From an uncultured Clostridia bacterium (GTDB lineage: Bacteria; Bacillota; Clostridia; Oscillospirales; Acutalibacteraceae), in contig CAMHEZ010000012.1 in NCBI GenBank assembly GCA_946184295.1, forward strand, positions 1-61,243: 61,243 bases of DNA, written 5' to 3'. Shown here piece after piece: positions 26,601 through 35,257 of this stretch. The notes below the pieces were generated by a model, which saw only the letters and a program-made list of their open reading frames with translations, made no database searches and had not been told where the DNA came from. A program made the translations under genes and the position numbers. Position 1 is the stretch's first letter, and every line of letters begins with the position of its first letter.

Positions 26601-28535
26601 ATGGATAGATATATCGGAAGGGTTCTGGACGGTCGTTATGAGATTCTGGAAGAAGTGGGCAACGGCGGCATGGCGGTTGTCTATAAAGCCAAGGATTTTG
26701 ACACCGGCGCCGTCGTCGCGGTGAAGATACTGCGCGAGGAATATCTCGACAATGAGGAATTTTCCCGCCGGTTCCGCAACGAATCGCGCGCAATTGCGCT
26801 GCTCAATCACCCCAACATCGTCAAGATTCTCGATGTGAGCAACAGTCCTTCGCTGCAATACATCGTCATGGAATACATTGACGGCATTTCGCTCAAGGAT
26901 TATATCGAGCAGCAGCGCGTGGTCAAGATCAAGGAGGCGGTGCATTTCACCACCCAGATTCTCCGCGCGCTCATGCAGGCGCACGCCAAGGGCATCGTCC
27001 ATCGCGACATCAAACCCCAGAATATCATGCTGCTCTCCAACGGGCAGATCAAAGTGACCGACTTCGGCATTGCACGTATGTCCACCAGCCGCACCAGCAC
27101 CATCACCGACAAGGCGATCGGCTCGGTGCATTACATCGCGCCGGAGCAGGCGCGGGGCGCCAATACCGACGCGCGGGCCGATTTGTATTCGGTGGGCGTC
27201 ATGCTGTATGAAATGCTCACGGGCAAGCTCCCGTTTGAGGCGAGCAGCGCGGTGTCGGTGGCGGTGATGCAGCTTCAGGCCGACCCCAAAATGCCACGCG
27301 CCATCAATCCCAATATCCCCGTAGGTCTGGAAGAAATCACCATGCAGGCTATGCAGAAGGATCCGGCCAAGCGTTACCAGAGCGCGGCGGAGATGCTCCA
27401 GGACATCGAGGATTTCAAGCGCAATCCGGGCATCCGGTTTGATTACAAATACGTGGCGGAGGACAACATCAAGTACCGCAAGGCGTCCGACGCGGCGAAG
27501 GAAGCCGAGGCGGAGGAAGAATACAAAAGCCCGGTCATTCCGGTGATGTCTGGTATTGCCACGGCATTTGTGCTGGTGGCGCTGGTATTTGCGGTGCTGT
27601 TTGCCGACGCGAGCGGCATTTTCAAGAAGAACACCAGCGAGCAGACCGACCTGCCCAATTTTGTGGGACAGGAGTACAATGCCATCATTCAGAGCAAGAA
27701 GTATGACTACATCTTCTTCAAAGAGGAAAAGTTCAGCAGCGAGTACGCCGAGGGCGTCGTGATGGAGCAGACGCCGAAGCCGAACAAGCGCGTATATTCC
27801 ACCTCCAAGGTCACGCTGTACGTCAGCAAGGGTCCGGAGCGTCTGATGGTGCCGGATTATCAGAATATGACGTTTTCGCAGTACACTCAGCAGCTCACGT
27901 CGCTGGGACTGAAGTACGTGGATATGCCGGTTTATGACGACAGCAAGCCGGCGGACATCGTTATCAACACCAACCCCCAGCCCCGGGAAGAGGTTAGCCT
28001 GGGCGACGTGATCGAGGTGTATTACAGCAAGGGTCCCAAGACGGAAGAAATCAAGATGTCCAATTATATCAACACGCCCTATGTGGCGGCCAAGAGCGAG
28101 CTTACCTCGCTGGGTATCACGGTGGCCGACGCCACCATGGTGGACAGCAATAAGCCCGAAGGCACGATTATTTCGCAGGAGCCCTCCTACGGCACCAAGA
28201 TCAGTCAGGATACCGTGGTCAAATTCACGGTCAGCAACGGGCAGGCGCCCGCTTCGACCGTGCGTCTGGATATTGACCTGCCGGAGGACAAGACCAACGA
28301 CGTCACCATCGAGATTTTCCTCAACGGGGAGAGCAACAAGGTGGCCAATGTGTCGCTGGCGTCTCAGGACAGCTATTCGGTCAAGCTCACGGGTTCCGGA
28401 ACGCTGCCGGTGGTGGTCACGATGAACGGCAGGAACTATCGTGATTACACGGTGAATTTCTCGGAGGGCACCTATGATATGACCAAGGAATATGACACGT
28501 CATGGCTGGACGGCGAGGATACCGCCATTGGATAA
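26601..28535 (+). CDS. prkC: PASTA-domain serine/threonine kinase PrkC
   Basis: 644 residues. N-terminal kinase domain: GNGGMAVVYKA (P-loop), VAVKILR (Lys), HRDIKPQN (catalytic loop), DFGIA and APEQARG. Transmembrane helix near residues 315-338. Outside: three PASTA repeats (about 350-560) and a C-terminal beta-rich extension of about 80 residues (TVRLDIDLPEDK...). PASTA domains bind muropeptides and the kinase senses cell-wall signals. ATG 26601 follows AAGGAGTTGTGACAAG. It is co-operonic with stp and rsgA. Confidence 0.95.
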   Translation: MDRYIGRVLDGRYEILEEVGNGGMAVVYKAKDFDTGAVVAVKILREEYLDNEEFSRRFRNESRAIALLNHPNIVKILDVSNSPSLQYIVMEYIDGISLKDYIEQQRVVKIKEAVHFTTQILRALMQAHAKGIVHRDIKPQNIMLLSNGQIKVTDFGIARMSTSRTSTITDKAIGSVHYIAPEQARGANTDARADLYSVGVMLYEMLTGKLPFEASSAVSVAVMQLQADPKMPRAINPNIPVGLEEITMQAMQKDPAKRYQSAAEMLQDIEDFKRNPGIRFDYKYVAEDNIKYRKASDAAKEAEAEEEYKSPVIPVMSGIATAFVLVALVFAVLFADASGIFKKNTSEQTDLPNFVGQEYNAIIQSKKYDYIFFKEEKFSSEYAEGVVMEQTPKPNKRVYSTSKVTLYVSKGPERLMVPDYQNMTFSQYTQQLTSLGLKYVDMPVYDDSKPADIVINTNPQPREEVSLGDVIEVYYSKGPKTEEIKMSNYINTPYVAAKSELTSLGITVADATMVDSNKPEGTIISQEPSYGTKISQDTVVKFTVSNGQAPASTVRLDIDLPEDKTNDVTIEIFLNGESNKVANVSLASQDSYSVKLTGSGTLPVVVTMNGRNYRDYTVNFSEGTYDMTKEYDTSWLDGEDTAIG

Positions 28536-29475
28536 CTGTTGTCAGCTTGAGGGAATCATCATCAAAGGCATCGGCGGTTTCTATTACGTAGAGGCTGACG
28601 GGCAGGTGTATGAATGCCGCGGGCGGGGGACGCTCCGGGGGCGGGGCGGCAAAGCCGCCTCCGCCGGGATTACCCCGCTGGCCGGCGACAGGTGCGTGAT
28701 CTCGGTTTACGAAAACGGTCTGGCCAGTCTGGACAGGATTCTGGAACGGCGCAATTTTCTGATGCGCCCGCCGGTGGCGAATCTGGATAATCTGTTCATT
28801 GTGGTGTCTGCCTGCGAACCCCAGCCCAATGCCCTGACGGTGGACAGGTTTGTCTCACTGGCGGAGCATAAAGGCATTGAGCCGGTGCTGGTGCTGACCA
28901 AGCTGGACAAGGCCTCCGATGAGGGATTCGGGGATATTTACCGCAAGGCGGGATTCACGGTCATCGACGCGGATTACGGTGGCAATGAGCAGGAACGGCA
29001 GGCGTTTCTTGACGCGATACGGGAAATCATGCGGGACAAGATCAGTGCCTTTGCGGGCAACACCGGCGTGGGAAAATCCACCCTGCTCAACGCGCTTTGT
29101 CCGGCGCTGGAGCGGGAAACCGGTGAAACCAGCCGCAAGCTGGGGCGGGGGCGGCATACCACCCGTGAAACCGAGCTTTTCACGCTCGATTTCGGCGGCA
29201 GAATTGCCGATACGCCGGGGTTTTCCTCCTTTGACAGCGAGTTTTCGGAAATCGTCTATAAGGAAGACCTGCCGGACACGTTCCGTGAGTTTGCGCAGTA
29301 TGTGGGGCAGTGCCGGTTTACGGGCTGTTCACACACCTGTGAAAAAGGCTGTGAAGTGCTGGCGGCTGTGGAGCGGGGCGAAATCGCGCCGTCGCGCCAC
29401 GCGGACTATGTGACATTGTATAATGAAGTCAAGGATATCAAGGAGTGGGAAAAGAAAAAGCTGCGCCGTTCGTGA
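28528..29475 (+). CDS. rsgA: ribosome small-subunit GTPase RsgA
   Basis: 315 residues from TTG 28528. OB-fold N-terminus (about 10-75), circularly permuted GTPase with LTKLDKA (G4), GNTGVGKSTLLNAL (G1), TRETELF and DTPGFSSFD (G3), and a C-terminal zinc motif (CRFTGCSHTCEKGC). It matures the 30S subunit. TTG 28528 overlaps the prkC stop and has GAGG at 28515-28518. A longer reading from 28492 lies within prkC coding sequence and adds no family match. Confidence 0.93.
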   Translation: MDNCCQLEGIIIKGIGGFYYVEADGQVYECRGRGTLRGRGGKAASAGITPLAGDRCVISVYENGLASLDRILERRNFLMRPPVANLDNLFIVVSACEPQPNALTVDRFVSLAEHKGIEPVLVLTKLDKASDEGFGDIYRKAGFTVIDADYGGNEQERQAFLDAIREIMRDKISAFAGNTGVGKSTLLNALCPALERETGETSRKLGRGRHTTRETELFTLDFGGRIADTPGFSSFDSEFSEIVYKEDLPDTFREFAQYVGQCRFTGCSHTCEKGCEVLAAVERGEIAPSRHADYVTLYNEVKDIKEWEKKKLRRS

Positions 29476-29538
29476 CGCACCAGCAAGATGAAAATGAAAC
29501 ATTGGCATTCTGCATGCAGACGAGGATGGAAGGACAAC

Positions 29539-30162
29539 ATGAACTGTGTCATTTTATCGGCCGGTGACATTACCGACTATGACCTGATGAGGGAATATAT
29601 TCATGAAGGGGATTATATCATTGCCGCCGACGGCGGCTACAGGCATCTGAAGCCGCTGGGGGTCAACTGTGATTATTTTATCGGTGATTTTGATTCTTAC
29701 AGCGGTGTCCCTATGTGTGAATGGGAAAAATATCCGACAGAGAAGGACGACACAGACACCATGCTGGCTATCAAGCACGGGCTGCTCAAAGGCTTGGACA
29801 GTTTTATCATTTTTGGCGGCCTGGGCGGTCGGCTTGACCACACCGTCGCGAATTTTTCCGCGCTGGAGTATCTCAAAGCGCACGGGGCGGGCGGCATGCT
29901 GGTCGATGAACGGACGGTAGTCCGGCTGCTGGGGGTGGGTGACAGTTTTTTCCCAGAAATGGACGGCGGTTATTTTTCGGTTTTTCCCTTTGGCTGTGAT
30001 TCTGCGGTAGTCAGCATGAGCGGCGTGAAGTATCCGGTAGAGCGGCAGCGGCTTCATTCCGACTTTCCGCTTGGTGTGAGCAACCGCGTCACCGATGCAA
30101 ACGCGTTTTCCATCAAAATTCACGAAGGAAAAGTGCTTGTGATGGAGTGCAAAAAAGATTGA
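29539..30162 (+). CDS. thiN: thiamine pyrophosphokinase
   Basis: 207 residues. Nucleotide-binding IIAADGGYRHL, NCDYFIGDFDS and the PTEKDDTDTMLAIKHGL segment, then GGLGGRLDHTVAN, and the C-terminal thiamine-binding part (GVSNRV). It makes thiamine pyrophosphate from thiamine and ATP. ATG 29539 follows GGAAGGACAAC. It keeps the stp-prkC-rsgA-thiN-spoVM order of Bacillus, but rpe is absent. Confidence 0.93.
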   Translation: MNCVILSAGDITDYDLMREYIHEGDYIIAADGGYRHLKPLGVNCDYFIGDFDSYSGVPMCEWEKYPTEKDDTDTMLAIKHGLLKGLDSFIIFGGLGGRLDHTVANFSALEYLKAHGAGGMLVDERTVVRLLGVGDSFFPEMDGGYFSVFPFGCDSAVVSMSGVKYPVERQRLHSDFPLGVSNRVTDANAFSIKIHEGKVLVMECKKD

Positions 30163-30267
30163 CACGTTTTTGACCCACGAACGTACTATGATAGTGAGAG
30201 CGGAAAGCCAGAAACACTGATACCTGACATACCCGCTTGATACATCATTTCACGGAGGTCATGACTT

Positions 30268-30348
30268 ATGAAGATCGTAGTAGTCAAAAGTCCCAAGTTT
30301 CTCGGCGGCATTCTCAGAATGGTATTCGGCATCAAAAAGGAAGCATAA
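30268..30348 (+). CDS. spoVM: stage V sporulation protein SpoVM (26 aa)
   Basis: A 26-residue amphipathic peptide with the core KSPKFLGGILRMVFGIKK, matching SpoVM of Bacillus in length, the PKFLGG motif and the basic C-terminus. It follows CGGAGGTC and sits directly after thiN, as in Bacillus. SpoVM binds the convex forespore membrane and anchors the coat ATPase SpoIVA, whose gene lies 3.3 kb downstream. Its short length makes it easy to miss in gene calling. Confidence 0.92.
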   Translation: MKIVVVKSPKFLGGILRMVFGIKKEA

Positions 30349-30391
30349 CGCTTTGGCGTGACGGCTGCTGTCGGATTCACAAAGCAATATC

Positions 30392-30434
30392 AAAACGGCG
30401 CGTTTCCGAGACGAGGAAAACGCGCTGTTTTATT
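30392..30434 (+). terminator. intrinsic terminator after spoVM
   Basis: AAAACGGCGCGTTTCC pairs with GGAAAACGCGCTGTTTT (one bulge), then ATTGTTTTTT. Confidence 0.8.
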
Positions 30435-30501
30435 GTTTTTTGCCGATTTTACTTGCAACGGAGCCGGAAGTGCGCTATAATATGGTTGGGAGGGATAGAC
30501 G

Positions 30502-31305
30502 ATGTACCGTGACAATTCGATTGTGAAATTGAAACTGGATGTGATTTTTAAAAGAGTGTTTGGCAGCGAAGAAAACAAAGATATCATTGCCGCCTTTATC
30601 TCCGCTATGCTGGAAATCCCGCGGGACAGCATTGAGGAAATCTATATCAGCAATGTGGAATTAGCGCCAGAATATTTGGAGCAAAAATTCAGCCGACTGG
30701 ATTTGAGACTGGAGATTGACGGCAGACTGGTCAATGTGGAAATGCAGGTCAATTACGAACCCGACTTTCAGGAGCGCACACTGTTCTATTGGTCAAAGCT
30801 GTTCAGCGACGAGCTGAAGGCGGGCGAGGAATACGGCGAGCTGAAACGCACCGTTTGTATCAATATCATCAATTTCAACCTGTTCGACTGCGAGGATTAT
30901 CACTCTCAATTCAAGGTGATGGAGCGTGACCGGCACGAAGTATTGTCGGATAAGTTTGCCATACACTTCTTTGAGCTGAAAAAGAAAAACAATGTGCGCA
31001 AAAATGCGCCGATGGAGGACTGGCTGCGTTTGATTGACGCGGAAACGGAGGATGATTTGATGGCCATTCAGCGAACGACACAGATTCCCGAAGTGAAGAA
31101 GACGATTGTCAAGCTGCGCCATCTGAGCGCCGATGAGCAGGTACGGCAGGAGGTCTATTATCGGGAAAAGCGGCTCCACGACGAGGCTACCGCGCTGGGT
31201 CATGCCAGACGTGAGGGGATTGCCGAGGAAAGAAAAAAGACCATTGCAAGAATGCGCGAATTGGGCTTTGACGATGAACAAATCAAATCTATTTATGGAG
31301 AGTGA
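30502..31305 (+). CDS. Rpn-family PD-(D/E)XK nuclease/transposase-like protein
   Basis: 267 residues. N-terminal LKLDVIFKRVFGSEENKDII and central RLDLRLEIDGRLVNVEMQVNYEPDF form the PD-(D/E)XK core (D, then E-x-Q). The C-terminal 70 residues are helical and end in RKKTIARMRELGFDDEQIKSIYGE, the mobile tail seen in this family. These are recombination-promoting DNA nucleases or transposon-derived proteins of accessory regions. The gene follows a strong GGGAGG and lies between spoVM and the spore coat genes, which looks like an insertion. The next gene repeats its tail. Confidence 0.9.
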   Translation: MYRDNSIVKLKLDVIFKRVFGSEENKDIIAAFISAMLEIPRDSIEEIYISNVELAPEYLEQKFSRLDLRLEIDGRLVNVEMQVNYEPDFQERTLFYWSKLFSDELKAGEEYGELKRTVCINIINFNLFDCEDYHSQFKVMERDRHEVLSDKFAIHFFELKKKNNVRKNAPMEDWLRLIDAETEDDLMAIQRTTQIPEVKKTIVKLRHLSADEQVRQEVYYREKRLHDEATALGHARREGIAEERKKTIARMRELGFDDEQIKSIYGE

Positions 31306-31569
31306 ATGATGGTGGGAAGTCCAAATAGGCCCATTGTCAAGCTGCGCCATCTGAGCGCCGACGAAAAGGTGAGACAGGAGGTCTATTATCGGGAAAAGCG
31401 GCTCCACGACGAGGCCACCGCGCTGGGTCATGCCAGACGTGAGGGGATTGCCGAGGGGATTGGCATAGGCCGCGCCGAGGGGATTGCCGAGGAAAGAAAA
31501 AAGACCGTTGCAAGAATGCGCGAATTGGGCTTTGACGAGGAACAAATCAAATCTATTTATGGAGAGTAA
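31306..31569 (+). CDS. duplicated C-terminal tail of the Rpn-like protein
   Basis: 87 residues, almost identical at DNA and protein level to the last 70 residues of the upstream protein (IVKLRHLSADE...QIKSIYGE), with an extra AEGIGIGRAEGIAE segment. The nuclease domain is absent. The Rpn gene ends with TGA followed directly by ATGATGGTG, so this copy may be translated as a short tail-only protein, or may be a broken duplicate. Rpn genes in other bacteria also make short C-terminal forms, so a real product is possible. Confidence 0.65.
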   Translation: MMVGSPNRPIVKLRHLSADEKVRQEVYYREKRLHDEATALGHARREGIAEGIGIGRAEGIAEERKKTVARMRELGFDEEQIKSIYGE

Positions 31570-31586
31570 TGCGTCTTCAAAAAATA

Positions 31587-31630
31587 CACATCCCTTGCGT
31601 GTGGCAAGCCATGCGCAGGGGATGTTTTAT
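31587..31630. terminator. intrinsic terminator between convergent genes
   Basis: ACATCCCTTGCG pairs with CGCAGGGGATGT, with A-rich and T-rich flanks suiting both strands. Confidence 0.75.
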
Positions 31631-31641
31631 TTATCCAGGCT

Positions 31642-31884
31642 TCATTTGATTTCCTGTTCCAGATTACGAAAATCGTCGGTATCGAAAAATTCGATCAGCG
31701 AGATTTCCAAGCCGTCGCACAGTTTTTTGATGGTGACAATACCGGGATTTTTGCTTTCTCCGTTCAGTATGCTTTTGACGGTTGACTGAGAAATGCCGGC
31801 CCGATAGCTGAGTGCGTTGGGTGTGATGTGTTGTTCGTGGCAAAGCTCATAAATTCGTTTGACTACCGCATCGTAAACGCCCAT
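31642..31884 (-). CDS. XRE-type helix-turn-helix regulator
   Basis: 80 residues, essentially one Cro/CI-type HTH: KRIYELCHEQHITPNALSYRAGISQSTVKSILNG, then SKNPGIVTIKKLCDGLEISLIEFFD. Such small XRE proteins are usually DNA-binding repressors. GAGGTGATG precedes the ATG on the minus strand. Two identical-half-site palindromes in the divergent region (see 31941-31956 and 31998-32013) are likely operators for it. The gene sits with the Rpn-like gene in an apparent accessory insert. Confidence 0.88.
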   Translation of the reverse strand: MGVYDAVVKRIYELCHEQHITPNALSYRAGISQSTVKSILNGESKNPGIVTIKKLCDGLEISLIEFFDTDDFRNLEQEIK

Positions 31885-31940
31885 ATCATCACCTCAAGTC
31901 TGTTATTATCCTGATAATAGCAGGCTCGGATGATGTATGT

Positions 31941-31956
31941 TAGTGACAAATCACTA
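31941..31956. promoter_or_regulatory. putative operator 1 (TAGTGA-N4-TCACTA)
   Basis: TAGTGACAAATCACTA, a perfect 6-base inverted repeat with an N4 centre. It lies directly upstream of the plus-strand -35 element and within a possible minus-strand promoter for the HTH gene (TTGTTA-17-TACATC), consistent with autoregulation. Confidence 0.7.
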
Positions 31957-31964
31957 ACAAAGAC

Positions 31965-31993
31965 TTGACAGATAAAAAATGATGTGATAAAAT
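31965..31993 (+). promoter_or_regulatory. promoter upstream of the SPOCS gene
   Basis: TTGACA at 31965-31970 and TAAAAT at 31988-31993, spacer 17, flanked on both sides by the TAGTGA-N4-TCACTA palindromes. Confidence 0.75.
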
Positions 31994-31997
31994 CAAA

Positions 31998-32013
31998 TAG
32001 TGATATATCACTA
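31998..32013. promoter_or_regulatory. putative operator 2 (TAGTGA-N4-TCACTA)
   Basis: TAGTGATATATCACTA, the same half-sites as operator 1, placed over the expected transcription start, where a bound repressor would block initiation. A third, different palindrome (arms CTGTTATTATC / GATAATAGCAG) lies at 31900-31923 in the HTH leader. Confidence 0.72.
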
Positions 32014-32148
32014 TATCCGAAATTCTCTCCGTTCGCCAGCGGATTATTTTTTCAAATTCCATGAATAATCGGGACATGGTCTGAATATGAATGCAACAGA
32101 AACCAAAAGAAGCACCAAAAAGGTACTTCCCCAAAAGGAGAGAAGCTC

Positions 32149-33684
32149 ATGGAATGTAAAGCGACCGGTGAATCCGTATTCGCCAAAGAAGTGTTATTTG
32201 AAGGCAACTGCGAGCAGGCGGTGGACGTGGATTTCACCCTGCCGGACTATTGCCCCGACATCGGCAAGCTGCTCAAGTGCCGTCTGGAGCCGATGATTAC
32301 CTCCCGCGAGGTCAATTTTGATTCGCTGGTGGTGGAGGGCAACGCGAGAATTTCCGTCATTTATCTCGATGACAGAGACAAGAAAATCAGATGCTGCGAC
32401 CGCAATTATCCCTTCAAGGCGTCTGTCCCATACGACAACACCACGGAAAATGTCAGGCTGCTGGTGGATACCCACGTGGATTATGTCAACTGCCGTGCCG
32501 TCAGCCAGCGCAAGCTGGACATTCACGGCGCCTTCACGCTGCATCTGACAGCGGTCTGCGCCAAGGCCATGGATTTTATCTCTGACGCGCAGGGCGAGGG
32601 TCTGCGGCTGCGCAAGTGCAGCCGTGACGTCAGTGATCTGGTGAGCTTCGCCCAGTGCGGCTTCGACATCAGCGAGGCCATGGAACTGGGGGAGGGCAAG
32701 CCGCCGATTTCCTCGATTATCCGGACCGATGTGGCGCTTTGTCTGGAGGAATGCAAGGCCATTGCCAACAAACTGATTGTCAAGGGCAACGCGATTTTCG
32801 GCATGGTGTATTGCACCGAACAGGGCGACGAACCGGAGCATATGGAATACCTCATTCCTTTCAACCAGTTTTTCGATGTGGCGGGGATTGATGAATCCTG
32901 CGTGATCGACCTCAAAATGAACTGCGATTCGGTGGAAGTGTCGCTGCGCACTGACGCGGACGGCGAATATCGCCGCATTGACGTGGATATCCGCGCCGTG
33001 GCCAATATTGCCGCCTACCGCGATAAGCATGTGGAGTGGATTACCGACGCCTATTCGGTGGCCTACGAGTCCAATTGCCGCCGCAAACAGCTCAAACCCG
33101 AGCGCCTTTGCAGCACGGTTTACGATACGGTGCTCTTCAAGCAGACCGTGGACACGGGTGATGTTAAGATCGACGGGATCTGCGATCTCTGGTGCAGCGT
33201 GATGGACAGCCGCAGCAGTTGGCGGGACGGCAAGACCGTGACCACCGGCAATCTGGCGGTCTGCATGATTGTCCGTGATCCGCGGCAGGGCGTGACCTAT
33301 ACCGAGAAGAATGTGCGTTTTGACTGTGCCGTGGCGCAGCCGGCGGAAGGGCAGATTCTCCGCTCCGAATGCCGTGTGCATGTGAAGTCCTGCAGCTACA
33401 CTATTACGGGCGACAACAAGGTGGAGATTCAGGTCGAGTTGTGTGTGAACGCTTCCGTGTATGAGGAGATGCCTACACGGCTGGTGGACGCTGTGGAGCT
33501 GGACGAGAGCCGCCCGAAATCCGCCGAGAGCCGCCCCGCCGCCGTGCTGTATTTTGCCGAGAGCGGCGAGGAGCTGTGGGATATCGCGCGGGAGTACAAT
33601 TCGTCGGTGGAGGCCATTCGCGAGGACAACGACATCGACGGCGATTCTGTGACGGACAGCAGACTGCTGATCGTGACGGCATAA
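32149..33684 (+). CDS. SPOCS (DUF3794) and LysM domain protein
   Basis: 511 residues. Three repeated SPOCS/DUF3794-type beta domains (for example DFTLPDYCPDIGKLLKC and YDTVLFKQTVDTGDVKIDGICD) and a C-terminal LysM domain (SGEELWDIAREYNSSVEAIREDND). SPOCS-LysM proteins occur in spore-forming Clostridia and are thought to act at the spore coat or cortex. Ribosome site AAAGGAGAG. It stands 15 bases before spoIVA, probably in one operon. Confidence 0.9.
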   Translation: MECKATGESVFAKEVLFEGNCEQAVDVDFTLPDYCPDIGKLLKCRLEPMITSREVNFDSLVVEGNARISVIYLDDRDKKIRCCDRNYPFKASVPYDNTTENVRLLVDTHVDYVNCRAVSQRKLDIHGAFTLHLTAVCAKAMDFISDAQGEGLRLRKCSRDVSDLVSFAQCGFDISEAMELGEGKPPISSIIRTDVALCLEECKAIANKLIVKGNAIFGMVYCTEQGDEPEHMEYLIPFNQFFDVAGIDESCVIDLKMNCDSVEVSLRTDADGEYRRIDVDIRAVANIAAYRDKHVEWITDAYSVAYESNCRRKQLKPERLCSTVYDTVLFKQTVDTGDVKIDGICDLWCSVMDSRSSWRDGKTVTTGNLAVCMIVRDPRQGVTYTEKNVRFDCAVAQPAEGQILRSECRVHVKSCSYTITGDNKVEIQVELCVNASVYEEMPTRLVDAVELDESRPKSAESRPAAVLYFAESGEELWDIAREYNSSVEAIREDNDIDGDSVTDSRLLIVTA

Positions 33685-33699
33685 GGGAGGAGCGGAAAA

Positions 33700-35178
33700 A
33701 TGGAAGATACCAAAATTTACAGAGACATCGCCGAGCGGACCAACGGCGATATTTATATCGGTGTGATCGGCCCCGTGCGCACCGGCAAATCCACCTTTAT
33801 CAAGCAGTTTATGGAGACGCTGGTGCTGCCCAACATGAGCAGCAAATACAAGGTGGAACGCGCCACCGACGAAATGCCGCAGTCGGCCGCCGGGCGCACG
33901 ATTATGACCACCGAGCCCAAGTTCATTCCCGAAGAGGCCATTGAAATCGACCTCGACGACACCGCCTCCTTCCGCGTGCGCATGATCGACTGTGTAGGCT
34001 ACATTGTGCCGTCCTCGCTGGGCTACATCGAGGACAACGCGCCCCGCATGGTCAAAACCCCGTGGTTTGAAGAGGAGATTCCCTTCAATCTGGCTGCCGA
34101 GATCGGCACCCGCAAGGTCATTACCGAACACTCCACCATCGGGCTGGTCGTCACGACCGACGGCAGTATCAGCGATATTCCCCGCGCCGAATATGAAGAA
34201 GCGGAGGAACGCGTCATCAACGAACTCAAGGAGATCAACAAGCCCTTTGCCGTGCTGCTCAATTGCGCCGACCCCTCCACGCCGGAAAGTCAGAGCCTTG
34301 CCGCGCGGCTGACCGCGCGCTATGGCGTGCCGGTGATGGCGGTGAACTGTCAGCAGATCACCGAAAGCGAAATCCAGGGCATTCTCTCGGAAGTGCTGTA
34401 TGAATTTCCGGTGCGCTCGGTTGCCATTGATATGCCGGGCTGGCTCAATTCGCTCGACAGAGATCACTGGCTCAAGTCCGACATCTTCGGCACGATTCGT
34501 CAGGCGGCCAAGGGTATCCGCCGTATCCGCGAGATCGACAAGCTGGTGAGCGCACTTTCCGACAACCAGTATGTGGTGAGTGCTGCGACGCGCTCCATTG
34601 AACTGGGTACCGGCAAGACCCGTGTGAAGGTCGAGCTTCAGCCGGAGCTGTTCTACCGCGTGATTGGTGAGAAGACCGGCCTCCAAATCAAGAATGAGGG
34701 GGACTTGATGCACTCCATCACCGAACTGGCTGCCGTCAAACGCAAGTACGACAAGCTCAGTGACGCGCTCGATGAGGTGGAACGCACCGGTTACGGCATT
34801 GTCATGCCCGGCATGGACGAACTCACGCTCGAGGAACCGGAACTGATGAAGCAGGGCGGCCGCTACGGTGTGCGCCTGACCGCTTCCGCGCCGTCACTGC
34901 ACATCATCAAGACCGATATCACCACCGAGGTGGCGCCGATTGTCGGTTCCGAGAAGCAGTCCGAGGATCTGGTGCGCTACCTGCTGCAAGAGTTTGAGGA
35001 AGATCCGTCGTCCATCTGGCAGTCGAATATCTTCGGCAAATCGCTGCACGAGCTGGTCAATGAGGGGCTTCACAACAAGCTCAGCAAGATGCCGGTCGAT
35101 GCGCGTGATAAAATGCGTGAGACGATTGAACGTATTATCAACGAAGGATGCAGCGGCCTGATCTGCATTATTTTGTAA
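33700..35178 (+). CDS. spoIVA: stage IV sporulation protein A (coat ATPase)
   Basis: 492 residues, the normal length. Begins MEDTKIYRDIAERTNGDIYIGVIGPVRTGKSTF; the Walker A variant GPVRTGKST, the VDCVGY-type Walker B (RMIDCVGYIVPS) and the C-terminal end NEGCSGLICIIL are all typical. SpoIVA polymerises by ATP hydrolysis on the forespore surface, anchored by SpoVM, to form the coat basement. Starts with GGGAGG. Confidence 0.97.
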   Translation: MEDTKIYRDIAERTNGDIYIGVIGPVRTGKSTFIKQFMETLVLPNMSSKYKVERATDEMPQSAAGRTIMTTEPKFIPEEAIEIDLDDTASFRVRMIDCVGYIVPSSLGYIEDNAPRMVKTPWFEEEIPFNLAAEIGTRKVITEHSTIGLVVTTDGSISDIPRAEYEEAEERVINELKEINKPFAVLLNCADPSTPESQSLAARLTARYGVPVMAVNCQQITESEIQGILSEVLYEFPVRSVAIDMPGWLNSLDRDHWLKSDIFGTIRQAAKGIRRIREIDKLVSALSDNQYVVSAATRSIELGTGKTRVKVELQPELFYRVIGEKTGLQIKNEGDLMHSITELAAVKRKYDKLSDALDEVERTGYGIVMPGMDELTLEEPELMKQGGRYGVRLTASAPSLHIIKTDITTEVAPIVGSEKQSEDLVRYLLQEFEEDPSSIWQSNIFGKSLHELVNEGLHNKLSKMPVDARDKMRETIERIINEGCSGLICIIL

Positions 35179-35224
35179 GGTAAAAAACAGTGGAAAACGG
35201 TTGTATCAATCAACCAACGGTGTG

Positions 35225-35257
35225 CGCGGCGACAGTTTTTTGGAAGCTGTCGCCGCG
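35225..35257 (+). other. strong stem-loop downstream of spoIVA
   Basis: CGCGGCGACAG pairs perfectly with CTGTCGCCGCG over an 11-base loop. There is no T run, so it is not a standard terminator; it could be a processing or 3'-end-stabilising hairpin. Confidence 0.6.

Noticed and set aside
32194..34713. An 839-codon open frame antisense to the SPOCS and spoIVA genes
   Set aside because: It mirrors two clear sense genes, has no ribosome site or known domain, and arises from the GC-rich third positions of those genes.
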